A stretch of 64,000 nt of DNA, taken from NCBI GenBank assembly GCA_015039465.1, contig MU130381.1, positions 405,807-469,806 on the forward strand, given 5' to 3'. The notes beneath the pieces are model-generated. The model was not told the DNA's origin. It worked only from the letters and a program-made list of their open reading frames with translations, and ran no database searches. Positions 10,748-21,603 of the stretch are shown here, in pieces. Made by a program: the position numbers and the translations under genes. Position 1 is the stretch's first letter, and every line of letters begins with the position of its first letter. The DNA is from Phlegmacium glaucopus. Taxonomy: Eukaryota > Basidiomycota > Agaricomycetes > Agaricales > Cortinariaceae.

Positions 10748-12355
10748 TAGTGATGCCAAAGTTCGGTTCCAAACCGACGCAAGAACCGAGAACCGAAAGA
10801 ACCAAACCGTCAGTTCAGGTTCAGTTCAGTTCGGTCCAAAGATTTTGGGCTGTCGGTCCGGTTCTCGGTTCTCGTATTTATAAAAATTTGAGAACCGGGT
10901 TCAAACTGAACTTTCTGTGAATATTTTATTCTAATTTTTCCGTGAAGAATTGACTTCACAATCTACGAAATACTGTTAGGCGCTGGATTGGCGCTGGACC
11001 CGACATTTTCAGAGTCAGAGTTTGAATGCTTTCATCATTTACTTATGTTTGCAACTCCACCACCACTAGCCATGTCAACAAATACAAGCGACAACAACAC
11101 CAACAACACCAACAACACAAGAAACAACACCAACGATGGCGACGACTCCCCAATTGGGGAGTTCTTTTTGGTAAGTTTTTTATTTTAGTAATGCATTACA
11201 GTGACTTTACACATATTATATTATTGCTACAGTTTACAACGACAGCAGCAACGAGCCATACCACCTCACCATGACGAGCATGACGATGATGGGCGCTGCA
11301 CCCGATATGATTTTAATTTTCAACTTAATTTTAATTCTAATGTGAACTACTACAGACGAATGACAATAAACGAACAACAAATGAACAACAACAAACAAAT
11401 GACAACAACAAATGAATGACAACAATGGATGAATGATAACAAACAAACAAGAACGACAAATAAATGTGCCAACAACGACAAAGAAACAAACGATGACAAC
11501 AGCAAACGGCAAACAACAACTTAAGGGTATTATGGATGAAGGTATGCCAGCCATGTCTCATATGATTCCTTATCTTCAAGCATAACAATGATGGGCATGG
11601 TCACTACCCCTTGGGAGGGTCCTTTTTTATGATTTTAATTCAATTCTAATGTAAACTACGACAGGCACACGATGTCACAATCAACAAATGGCAACAAATG
11701 ACAACGAAGAAACAACAATAACAAACAAATATCGACAATGAATCAATGTCATCAACAAATCAATGTCAACTGCGACAACAAGAGATGACGATGAACGATA
11801 ACAAACAAATGAATGAAAGACAAACAAAAAAATGGATGAATGATGATGAATGGACAGACAACCGTGACAGATGAAAAAATGACGCAGTCCCAGTGAACAA
11901 CGAACGAATGACGTCGACAAACAAACAAAGTCGACAAACAAACAATGCTGCGTCTTCCTCCCTAGATGCAGCTGACCCGCTAGCTTGGTATCTCGTCGAG
12001 CAACTGGAGACAGCAACCCCTTTGGGGTATTTAATTTTAATTTTAATCTCTAACGTACTAAAGCTATGACAGATGAACAATGAAAGATGACAACTGCCAT
12101 TTGGACCCAGCCACCACCTGTTTAGACAACCAACCACCACCAACCATCTGTTTGGACCCACCTTTCATGTTATTCGATAGTAATAATTGTAATAATATCA
12201 TAATAAATTATATGGGGTTTTTTTTTCATCGGTTCAATGGTTCAAACCGGTTCTAGAACTGAACAGAACCGACAGAACCGGTTCTTTCGGTTCCGGTTCC
12301 GGTTCAGTTCTCGGTTCTCCAAAAATGGTTGAAGAACCAAACTTTGGCATCACTA
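10748..12355. mobile_element. hAT-like non-autonomous element, 1,608 bp, with 8-bp target duplication
   Basis: The left end TAGTGATGCCAAAGTTCGG and the right end, read inwards TAGTGATGCCAAAGTTTGG, form terminal inverted repeats that fit the hAT pattern YARNG. They are followed on each side by subterminal clusters of GGTTC/GAACC. The flanking octamers are CACGCCTG (10740-10747) and CACGCCCG (12356-12363), a 7/8 match of the length typical for hAT. The interior has no transposase frame; it is AAC/CAA-rich low-complexity sequence with three diverged internal repeats. Transposition would need a transposase from elsewhere. Confidence 0.75.
11280..12075. repeat. Three diverged internal repeats in the hAT-like element
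   Basis: A block consisting of a TTTTAATTYAATTTTAAT run, then a TCTAATGTRAACTAC-like stretch and CGACAG, occurs near 11305-11360, 11630-11665 and 12025-12075, each followed by CAACAAATGACAACAAA-like low-complexity sequence. The spacing is 330-400 bp, so this looks like an old tandem array. Confidence 0.55.
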
Positions 12356-12363
12356 CACGCCCG

Positions 12364-14081
12364 GTATAAATTGTTGTTTGTGTTGTATATAAACACCAAC
12401 CAGAGAGCAGTGGACCAGACCTTAGGTCAAGAGACTCCCTGTTGTTCATTTAGGGAAGGTATAACCTTGACTTTTAACACACAGAGGTAAGGGGAAAGAA
12501 TAGAGAAGAGAAGGAGGAGGATGAAGGTCTTGGAAGATGAATGAGGTATAAGACGAGGATGAGGATGAGCAAGAGAGAGTCTTCAGTAAGACTATAGCGG
12601 TTGAGGGATAGGGGATAGATTGACAGTAAGGGGCAAGAAAAGCGAACTTAAGGGAGGAATTCACTGGAATTCCACTGAGATGATGAAAGTGGGGGGTAAG
12701 AATGAATTGAACTGAACTACCTATCCTGGTACAAAAGAGCAGTATTTATACCCTAAGGATGAGGCTATGTAAAACAATAAAAAGAAACAAAGTACGCGCT
12801 GTCAAAGGAAGAAAGATAAAGAGAGGACAGCTGCGAGAAGAAAAGAACAATGGAAAAGAAGAAGGAACAATAAAAAAATCTGTAAAGTGTCAAAGTGCGA
12901 GAGAAAAGAAGAGAAGGCAGTGTACATAGTCCAATAGCAAAAATATATCGACTCCATAGGCGTGTGGTCATGTCAAAAATGTGAAAGGTCCTGAGTCAAC
13001 ACTTGAAAGGCGCAGCCTTGTTCCCGAGAAAACACTACTTGCCCATGGTCCCATGTCGCGCAGCCTTGATAACACTTGACACTCTGCGAGAATAATCCTC
13101 TGCTGCTGATTCATCTGCAATTCCTGCTTAGTCGTGATCCTCCTGGACTTCCTAAATTGTCATAAAGAGGGTGGGAAGGCTTCAGGTACCGCGTGAATGA
13201 TGGTTTTGGCAGTGTGATAAGATAAGCTAAGAGGTAGATGAGTGAGGATAGGGGACTGAGTGAGATCCAGGAGCGAGGTATGGCAAGATAGATAGCTGAG
13301 GCGAAGACTTGTGGGTCCATAGCCACAACAACAATGACAAAGCCTTTGACATAATGGGAGATGTAGCTGATGCATCCATAAACGGGCCGTTCTTGAAATG
13401 ATGGGCCATAGATACGATCAAACGCGAGCCGATGACCGATGCGAATAGTAGATTGATCGCTTTGTTGTATCACTAGCCAAGGGACAAACGGATGGTAGAT
13501 GTTAAGGAGCATGTCGATAGTGTAAATGATAGACAACATAGTGGAGGACATTGAGGATATGATGAGCGATGAGGATGTTATCGTTGAACGAATGGTTTTG
13601 TTGACCAGGAACGCGATTCAGGGCTGCTTCCAAAATAGGTAAGCAAATTCAAAGTCCGCTTATTTTCATGATGGCGACTTTTAAGCTTTCTTCTCACGCT
13701 ACCAATCAGTATTGGTGCGCGACACCGGCCGTCAGTTCATTTCGGATCTAGGACTCGATTCTAACTGTCATCATTGGATGGCACAGTGTACCGTATCTGT
13801 AATGAAAATATTTATTCAAGTCACCAACACAATATATTTCCAATCAGAAGTGCATCATTTTTTGGTCTGGCATAGTACATAATCAATAATATGTCTCATT
13901 TACTTTGTAACTTCAGGTTTTATTAATATTGATATACTCCTATGTTGAACTATACGAGTTTCAGTCGTTGATTATTTGTTTAGGTATCTTTTATCTTATC
14001 ATCTCTTTTATTCTTTATTCGCGTTATCTTTTTGCATTACATAATCACAGTCATTTTGTCACGGATTTTACTTATTACAAG
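12364..14081. other. Intergenic, repeat remnants, no supported gene
   Basis: A minus-strand frame of 146 codons (13111-13551) with hydrophobic stretches is present, but it has no motif I recognise. The sequence 12380-12980 read on the minus strand has TATA-like and pyrimidine-rich initiation-like features that would suit an LTR. The part after 13780 is very AT-rich. The flanks on both sides are mobile elements, so this is probably a decayed insertion. Confidence 0.35.
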
Positions 14082-14245
14082 TCTCAACTTTATCCTAAAG
14101 TTGAGATGTGAGCACTATCATTTTATTTCTACATTACAATAGCTGATCATTACCTAGAACTATTCATTTGTTCTAGGTAACATACATTCCATATTTAATA
14201 TACAACTTTATCCTAAAGTTGAGACAACTATTCATTTGTTCTAGC
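14082..14245. repeat. Cluster of duplicated perfect hairpins
   Basis: Hairpin 1 (14082-14106) has 11-bp arms TCTCAACTTTA with a 3-nt loop. Hairpin 2 (14150-14180) has 11-bp arms TTACCTAGAAC with a 9-nt loop. Hairpin 1 recurs at 14203-14221 with 8-bp arms and the same loop, and part of hairpin 2 (AACTATTCATTTGTTCTAG) recurs at 14227-14245. The order is 1-2-1-2. Confidence 0.75.
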
Positions 14246-14512
14246 TGCGAATTATTTTATTACTTAATATACTCCTATTGCAAGAATCCAATTCAAGGTT
14301 GTCACTAGTTGGCAAAATGATTTTGTAGTATTTTTTTCTTTTCATGTTTACTTTTAGTGATGTCATAGTTATAACACCAATACTACAAACTTCTGGCCTC
14401 AAATTTCAAGATATATTTATTTCTAAGAAATAAGATGTAATTTTAGAAAATCAAATTTAAAATGAGAATTTCTTGTCTAATTGGTGATATCCTAACAAAA
14501 ATCTATTTTTAA
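14246..14512. other. AT-rich spacer, nothing recognised
   Basis: No frame, repeat or RNA signal of note was seen between the hairpin cluster and the next GGTTC repeat. Confidence 0.4.
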
Positions 14513-14629
14513 CTGGTTCTTATGGTTCAAACTGGTTCTGGTTCTGGTTCTGGTTTTCCTAAGTGGTTCTGGTTCTGGTTCTGAGAAAATGGGTCCCGAA
14601 CTGAACCAAACTGAACTTTGGCATCCGTA
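14513..14629. repeat. GGTTC-rich hAT-type end, inverted
   Basis: It ends CTTTGGCATCCGTA, which read inwards is TACGGATGCCAAAG, and carries CTGGTTCTGGTTC clusters. It abuts a copia RT fragment that is cut off exactly at this junction, so the element, or one end of it, landed in that retrotransposon. Confidence 0.55.
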
Positions 14630-14630
14630 G

Positions 14631-14958
14631 TAATATCCCAATGCTTCTTAATCTGTGCCTTGAAATTTTCAGCATTGGCCTTTCGTTTCGATGTCACAGC
14701 CATGTCGTCGGTTGCTACGGCTACAATTGTGTGTTCTTCACCAGAACGTCAGTAGAATACCGAATGATCAACTGCCGAGCGCTTAAATCCCAGGTCGTCG
14801 ATAAAAACTCTGCTCATCTCAATGTACCATCCTCTCCCTGCCTGCTTAAGACCATATAACCCCTTTAGCAACCTCAACACCTTTCCTTCCTGTCCCGGTT
14901 TCATATATACGGTTTCCTTAAGAGGCACATTCAGATAGGCACTCTTTACGTCGACACT
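14631..14958 (-). pseudogene. Ty1/copia reverse transcriptase fragment
   Basis: Minus-strand reading gives the copia RT core: VDVKSAYLNVPLKETVYMKP, then LKGLYGLKQAGRGWYIEM, then FKRSAVDHSVFY and IVAVATDDMAVTSKRKA, ending HWDI at the GGTTC repeat. The motif VATDDM holds the catalytic aspartates. An in-frame TGA at 14749-14751 interrupts VFY-RSGEE where CGA is the likely ancestor. About 110 codons of the polyprotein survive; the 3' remainder is missing at the repeat junction. Confidence 0.85.
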
Positions 14959-15460
14959 ACAACTCTAGTGCAGATTTATTCAACTTCATTCTTGGTAGCA
15001 AAAAACCTTGAATCCAGTAGCGCAGCAACGACCAGTTCCACAGCTATCTTAATCTGCGTGAAGCCAGTGTGACACTTTCCGTCGCAGAAGGGCTTTCTCA
15101 ATATTTTTTTACTTAACGAGAAAGGACTTTTTTGTTAGGCTCATTACAGATTGGGAAGTCTTGAATACGATAAAATCGCGCGAGAAAGAAATCCCGTCTA
15201 AATTACCATGCAACTCACTTACGCAGGCAGGATGCGAAGGCAGGCTAAATTCTTTTCTGTTCACTTATTTTTATCAAATCATCGTACTATGTAGTCCTAG
15301 TAATCGTAATGTGGGTTGTCCCCAGTCCGTTCTGTTATACATGAATTCAATATCTGCGCCCATTCTCGCCCACTGTCTTTGTCCTGTGACTTCAAAATTA
15401 ACCCACATAGCTGAGTTGACTTCGATCAACATACTGTATATACTGTTTATTTCGTCCTAG
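14959..15460. other. Intergenic between copia fragment and RT-exon-array gene
   Basis: Sequence up to about 15120 may be further degraded copia polyprotein, but I could not align a frame. The rest has no recognised feature. Confidence 0.35.
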
Positions 15461-18400
15461 CCCCAATACCGCGCACCTTTTCCTTCTGGTGTCGAATCGG
15501 CACAGGCGGGGCATGCTCAAGGAAGTCCGCCAATGACGACAAGCTGCGAGCAACAGGCTTCGTTACCCTAAGCTTGGTAGTACCCCCCTCCTGCGCTGCC
15601 ATCTCATCAAAGAGCACGCTGAGACCCGGACGGAGGCACGGATAAAGACTAAGGGCGCTGCCAACAGACCCGGCAACAGACTGCAGCTCGTTGAGGGTGT
15701 AAGGTTTCCCTGCATGAGCGTTTTACTTCGAAGTGATTCAACTACCTTGGCCTTCTTCTCGTCGGGGACTTTGACTGTCATTGCATTCGCATCGACGTGA
15801 TAGCCTAGGATATCAAGGGAAGGGCCGAAGAGTTGTTTTTCTTCGTCATGCGGAATACCGAGGTCGTCCCAGAGTTCAAGGAGTCGGGTTTGCTTGGTAG
15901 GGAAATATTTATTGTACGGCTTGTAGAACTTTTTGTTTCCCTCGAATTCCCAGCTAAAGTTGTCGTCAACATATCCAAGGAGACCTCGTACACCTTTTTT
16001 CTCGGTGGCAATCCAATTGACGGAGGAAATAAATGAGTCCCAGTTCCATCCACCGCCTCGATTTCCAAACGTGTTGCACCGGTCTATGTGGTACTGACCG
16101 TCGATGGGGATGGCCTGTTTAATCTGCCATAATGGATGCATCGGCAACTGTCGGTACGCGCTTTTGACATCTGATTTGAACAAGCAAAGTTTGCGGTTAG
16201 GATATTTCTTCCGAGCGGCTAAGAGTTCATTGCCGAGATCGTGTATATTGTCGAGCTGGACCTTGACTTGAGACTTTGGAATCGTCGAGTTTAGGGCGTG
16301 TGGCCCCCTGCTCTGGTCGACAATGAGCCTGAACTTTCCCGGAGTGCTTTTCGGAACAGCATTGATTGGGGCGGAATGCATCCCAGGCAGCAATTTACCG
16401 CCAAAAGGTTTCGACCAGCGCTCGAGCTCCATTTCGTCTTCGCACTGCTGTCGAATAAACTTGGCTTTATCCTCGCTGGTAATGCGAGAACCCTGACGCG
16501 AACCGTCATACGTAGTAGGAAAACTTGGATCACTGGTGTCTGCCCATGGCCAAAATCCTTTCTTGAGCGCACGGGCAACAGATTGGACGAATGATTGGTT
16601 GGGGTGGTCCTTGACATACTCTTTGAAGACGTCGACCTTGATCGGTGAGACGACCTTGAAGAGATCAGGATTCTGGGCAATTGTTTTACGAGCAACTTTG
16701 TTCTGGAGCTCGTTCCTGGGAGGCGATGGGAGTGGCGCAGCGGTTAAGGTGGAGTATGCTGAGCTGGTCCTAGGAGTATCGGATTCTCGCCACCTCAGAG
16801 TGGGGGTACGTTGACGTAGTAAGCCTTTGCGAACAGCAGCTTTCTTTTTAGGATCATGCTGAGATAATACTTGCGCCACGATAGAAAATGTCAGTCATTG
16901 CTAGGATCACGGTGACGTTGAAGGTATACCTTTGCTAGAGCTCGATCGAACTTTAAATTGTTTTAGATGGCTCGACATTCGAGAGCGATCCACGGCATGA
17001 CTCAATGCGGCTAGATATTTAAGTTAGTCCATGCGATGGGTAAAGAGCACAGGGCTTAATTACATGTCAATTTTGTGGCCGTTTCAGGCTTTTCCGACAC
17101 ACTTGAGGAATATTGTGGGCCGCCATCACTTCGCGCTAGCATATTATGATGAGTCGGCGCCTGCTCCTTCTTCGGCGAAGTCGCTGAGGATGCTGGAAAA
17201 AGTATGGGAATAGGCTATAAAAAATAACGAGCAAAAGCGATCGCAATAAGATCTTACATGTGTCTGAGTTGTTTGATCGATTTGGCAGGTCCTGTAGTCC
17301 ATTCTTCGCGCCTTTCGTTGATAAGATGGGTTCCTTCCTCAAGTGTTCACGTGGAATAAAGGACAAGTCCGGTGCAGGGTGAGATTTCGACCGGCCATCA
17401 TTGGCTTACAATAATGAAGTCATTTCAGTCGATGTTAATGTGGCTTGATTGGGGATGTTTTACCTTTGGTAGAGTTCGGAGCCTGCGGCTTAGGGCCGGG
17501 GTCTTTTGCTGATGGACCGTGTTAAACATGCGAAACGAGAGAGGAAGGAGTGTCATTACCTTTCATCGAACTTGAGGTTGATTTATTTGCAGCCTGAACG
17601 TCAACAGGGGGCGCTGATGGAAAGAACCAAGATGAAATCATCTGCCCCCAGGTCTGGGGTTCGACCGCTGCTGCCTGGGGCACATTCGCGCTGCCTGGAG
17701 TTGAACCAAGTGTGAGTCCATGTAATGTCGATAACCTCAGCGATCATTACCTTTAGCAACATTTGGCCCTTGCTTCTTCGCAGCTCGAGAGTGGAGAGAC
17801 CCACTACCAACAGTTGCAGAGTTGTGTGTCGCTGAGAGAAGTAAATTTAGCCATGTCTTCATGGAACAGTGGAAGAACATACATCCATGAGGAATCACGG
17901 AGTTAACCGATCGGTTCCCAGTACCGTTTGCTGGGGGATACACATTCGGTTAAATAAGTAACGGACCATAAAGATGGGTAACTTACATCCAGCAAAATGA
18001 TTTGATGGCGATACTTTCGGTGTCGGCAGCACGCTCTCGGTAGGGAACTGCCCCTGTGGCCGGTCATTCATTGGGGGCCTCGGAGGGGTGTTCTTGTGGT
18101 CTTACATTTACATCAACTGACTTGAACATTGCAATTACAACATCGAAACACTTGCCTTTATTGGCTATCTCCTGCACGAGGCGCGAGTGCGGGGGCGCTG
18201 CCAGTAAGACAAAAATCAAGTATATGTATGGATAGATACACTACCGAGGCTTACCTCTGTGTTGCTGCGCATGCTGGGACTTATGCGACGGATTCCCAGA
18301 ACCTTTCGCTGGAGGATACATATTCGATTAGATAAGGAGCGGACCATGAAGATGGGCAAGCTCACATTCAGTAGAGAAAAACGATGACAATACTTTTGGC

Positions 18401-21011
18401 AGCACGCTTTCAGCAGGTGGCTGTCCCTGGCGCTCGTTGTTCTTCAGGGACTTCGCAGGGGTGTCTTTGTGGCCTTATATTTACATCAGCCAACTTGAAC
18501 ACGCAATTATAACATCGAAATTTTTGCCTTTATTGGGTATCTCCTGCACGGGGCGCGAGTGTGGGGGCGCTGCCAGTAATACAAATCAATTATCTGTATG
18601 GATAGATACACTACCGAGGCTTACCTCTGTGTTGCTGCGCATGCTGAGACTTATGCGACGGGTTCCCCGGAGCTTCTGCTGGAGGATACATATTGGATTA
18701 GATAAGTAACAGACCATGAAGATCAGCAAGCTCACATTCAGTAGAGAAAAACGATGACAAGACTTTTGGCAACATGCTTTCAGTAGGCGGTTGTCCCTGG
18801 CCCCGGTCGTTCATCGGGGTCTTGGTCGGGGTGTTCTTGTGGCCTTACATTTACATCAGCCGACTCAAACATTGCAATTACAACACCGAAACACTCGCCT
18901 TTATTGGACGTTTCCTGTGCGGGACGCGAGTGCGGAGGTGCTGGCAGTAAGACAAAAATCAATTATCTCTATGGATAGATATGCTACCGAGGCTAACCTC
19001 TGCCTTGTTGCGCATGCTGAGACTTATGGGACGGATTCCCCGGAGCTTCCGCTGGGGGATGCACAGTCGGTTAAATAAGTAATAGACCATGAAAATGGGT
19101 AACCTCACATCCAGTCGAAAAAAATGAAAATACGGTCGACAGCACACTTTCCGTAGGCGGCTTTCCCTTGTTCGTCGAGGGCTTTGGAGGGGTGTCCTTG
19201 TGGCCTTCCATGGTCATCAGCCAACGTGAACATTGCAGTTACAAGGTTGAAACACTCGCCTTTACTGGATGTCTCTTGCATGAGACGCGAGTGCGGGGGC
19301 GCTGCCAACAAGACAAAAATTGATTATCCATATGGACAGATACACTACCGAGGCTTACCCTTGTGTTGTTGCTGAGACTTATGCGACGGCTTCTCAGAAC
19401 CTTGAGCTGGTGGTGCAGACGATTGACCTAGCGCTTCGAGTTTAGATGGTGTGCACACAGGGGGAAATGATACAAGCTTACCACCACGCGAAGGGTGTTG
19501 AGCGTGCGTTGTTGCCACCTGGACCTTCGGGAAAGTGTTGCTGGCAGTATCTACACTCCTTCAATAAAAATGAGACAGCGATGGGTGTAGGACGGCTCAC
19601 TTTTTCCTGATTGCTGTTGATGGGCTGGCGATGCTGAAAAGAAAGTAGGTTCTATGGAATAAACATGAGCGACCATAAGTTTAAAAATTGGCTAGAGCTC
19701 ACCCTTTGGGGGGGTCGGAGCATGGTTCTGTGCTTTTTGAGCATGACGTTGGGTATGGCCATTCTGTTTTGCTGCAACACTGATTCAATCACTGGTAAGG
19801 TGAGGGACAGTAGGGGGTCTTACACGTCGGCGATGGGTCTGGGAACACCTTGTTCCCGGATATGGTTGCTCCATGTGCTAGTTTACGGCGATTTTTAGGT
19901 TACACGACGACATCTGAATAGGTCTAATGGGATCACCTTTGGGCACATGCAAATGTTGGACGTTTCCGGGACGGGGTGGTGAAGGCCTAGTGCCAATACC
20001 TTCAGCCCCAGTTACAGATGAATAACAGGTTAATACTTACAGCGCTGAGTTGGAGGCCGAAGAGTGACCTATTAGAGCCGTTTAATTGGATGGCGTAAGG
20101 ACGGATGAAGATGATAAGCTTACCTCCAAAGAAGGCCTGAGAATGCTTCGGCTTCGGTGCCTCGTTTTTCGAAGAAATGTTGGCTGTATGACAGGAACCT
20201 CAGATCACGCGGATGAACACAAGGATAAGTCTCACGTTGAGGTGAATGCCCTTGGACTTTCTGAGGGCCGTTGTTCAGCCCGCTTCCATTACGTTTAGCT
20301 GACGAAAGATTCCGTTAGTACCGGAAAAGAACGATATGCTCTGAAGAACTTACGCGTACCCTGGTTTACAGATCGATCTTGGGATGCCCTGTGTCCAGAC
20401 ATTGCTTCGGCTGATGATAGAGACACTATTGATAAGCAGATGTCGAAGGTGCTCATCAGGACTTAGGGACTTGCTTACACGAGCCGTGTAGACCAGTGTA
20501 GGCCTACAAAGTTCATGTACGCAAGCTCCAAATCCCTGATGCTTACCTCTGACAAAGTTCGAACCGTTGGCGCCTTGAGATTTGGGAGCCCCGTTACCAG
20601 CATTTTGATCTGAGGCAAAGAATATGAGTATTTGTCAGGTTTGAAGCTAGAGGCTTACGTTTAGTCCCATTTGATGGACGGTGTGCGGTGGCTTGTGGTT
20701 GTGGGGGTCTAGGTGCAGCAGCTGTACCTGACAACACGCAATCAGTCTCTTATATTTGGGGAGTGGGGAGCTTGGGTTAAATATTGACCTGATGATGCTG
20801 GAGGCTTTGAGGAAGCGTTTCCCATCATCTGGGCTGAGAGGAAGTTAGCATAATGGAAGACGATGGAAGAGTTACTGCAATCACGATGGGCTGTAGCTAC
20901 AGATCGAGGCTTATTGGTAGCTTGAGGGTTAGGGGACCGAGATGCCCCTCCTCCTGCGGCTTGCTTGGGTCCTTGCGATTGTCCACCGGACTTAGACTTG
21001 CGATTAGCCAT
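15461..21011 (-). CDS. Intron-rich gene: array of small phase-1 exons ending in a reverse transcriptase domain
   Basis: Translation appears to start at 21009-21011 (MANRKSKSGGQSQGPKQAAG). The first exons, joined by GT-AG introns, all split codons in phase 1 and encode Gly/Pro/Ser/Lys-rich disordered sequence (for example TAAAPRPPQPQATAHRPSNG). Four tandem three-exon cassettes follow (17931-19410). The last long exon (to 16879 and below) holds an RT of the same family as the retroelement at 6-9 kb: HPNQSFVQSVARALKKGFWP, KFRLIVDQSRGPHALNSTIP, LFKSDVKSAYRQLPMHPLWQ and the catalytic GYVDDNFSW. The frame breaks at about 15715-15735; continuing in the next frame (NELQSVAGSVGSALSLYP) the sequence stops at 15461-15463. 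No RNase H or recombinase follows. The many introns are odd for a mobile retroelement and raise the possibility of a domesticated RT. Confidence 0.6.
17931..19410 (-). repeat. Four tandem 355-378 bp units, each a three-exon cassette
   Basis: Equivalent points fall at 17931, 18309, 18679, 19052 and 19407. In the minus-strand gene each unit carries exon a (for example NTPPRPPMNDRPQGQFPTES), exon b (SEAPGNPSHKSQHAQQ) and exon c (APPHSRPAQETSNK). All three exon types begin and end in phase 1, and all four copies of each stay open. The intron after exon c has a GC donor in each unit (donor positions 18155, 18537, 18898 and 19259). Confidence 0.8.
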
Positions 21012-21603
21012 GACTAGACGATGGCGGCAGGATGAGGGCTTTATCTCACGAGGAGAAGATACTTATAGGCTAGGTTAGGTGTGAGCGCTTCTTTATCAAC
21101 CTTGCATCTTTATATCTTCACTGGCCATCCCTTCACACTTTGACTAGGTATTTGGGGTCAACTTGATTGATGTAGATAGATATAGTAGTAGATTACGCAT
21201 GCCCAGCTATAACTACATATACATATGAAGAAATTTACCTCAATTATATACAAGGCAACTAACGATAGCAAACGATAACAATTGACAAAAGATAGCGACT
21301 TCAGAGAGCGGTTCCTCGCAACTCTTACTTCCAAGAAAGAAAAAAAATCCTCCGAAACCCAGACTACTTGGCCTGATTAATGGAACTTTGATCCAGACCA
21401 ATCATTTCAAATACATCCTAATTTTCGGAACCTTCAGCCTAACACTATAATGTGTTGAAAAGAAAGCGGTATCATATATAATTCTCTACATAAGCAAACT
21501 TTTATTTCAATGGATCTTGCGCATCGAAGTGCAACGCTGCTGCAAGTAACCCAGCTCTGAATATGGAAGGCAGCCACTTTGCGCCTGATGGTCATGTTAA
21601 TCT
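21012..21603. other. Intergenic: promoter side of the RT gene, 3' side of the Asteroid gene
   Basis: AT-rich, no frame of note. It must hold the promoter of the minus-strand RT-exon-array gene and the terminator of the Asteroid-like gene. Confidence 0.4.

Noticed and set aside
11090..11990. CAA/AAC-rich frames in 11-12 kb as glutamine-rich proteins
   Set aside because: They are low-complexity sequence inside the hAT-like element with open frames in several phases on both strands.
13111..13551. 146-codon minus-strand frame as a membrane protein gene
   Set aside because: No motif, no splice support and a setting inside decayed repeats; long frames occur by chance here.
10060..14620. GGTTC/GAACC clusters as tRNA B-box arrays or tRNA-derived SINEs
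   Set aside because: No A box, no acceptor pairing and no Pol III terminator accompany them; their position next to hAT-type ends explains them better.
10035..14629. Outer GGTTC ends as one 4.6-kb transposon
   Set aside because: The flanking octamers (GCCAAAAG and GTAATATC) do not match, so the two ends cannot be shown to belong to one insertion.
17900..19410. Tandem units as a CRISPR array or a plain satellite
   Set aside because: Units of 355-378 bp diverge throughout and carry phase-conserved exons and splice sites; there are no short identical repeats with unique spacers.
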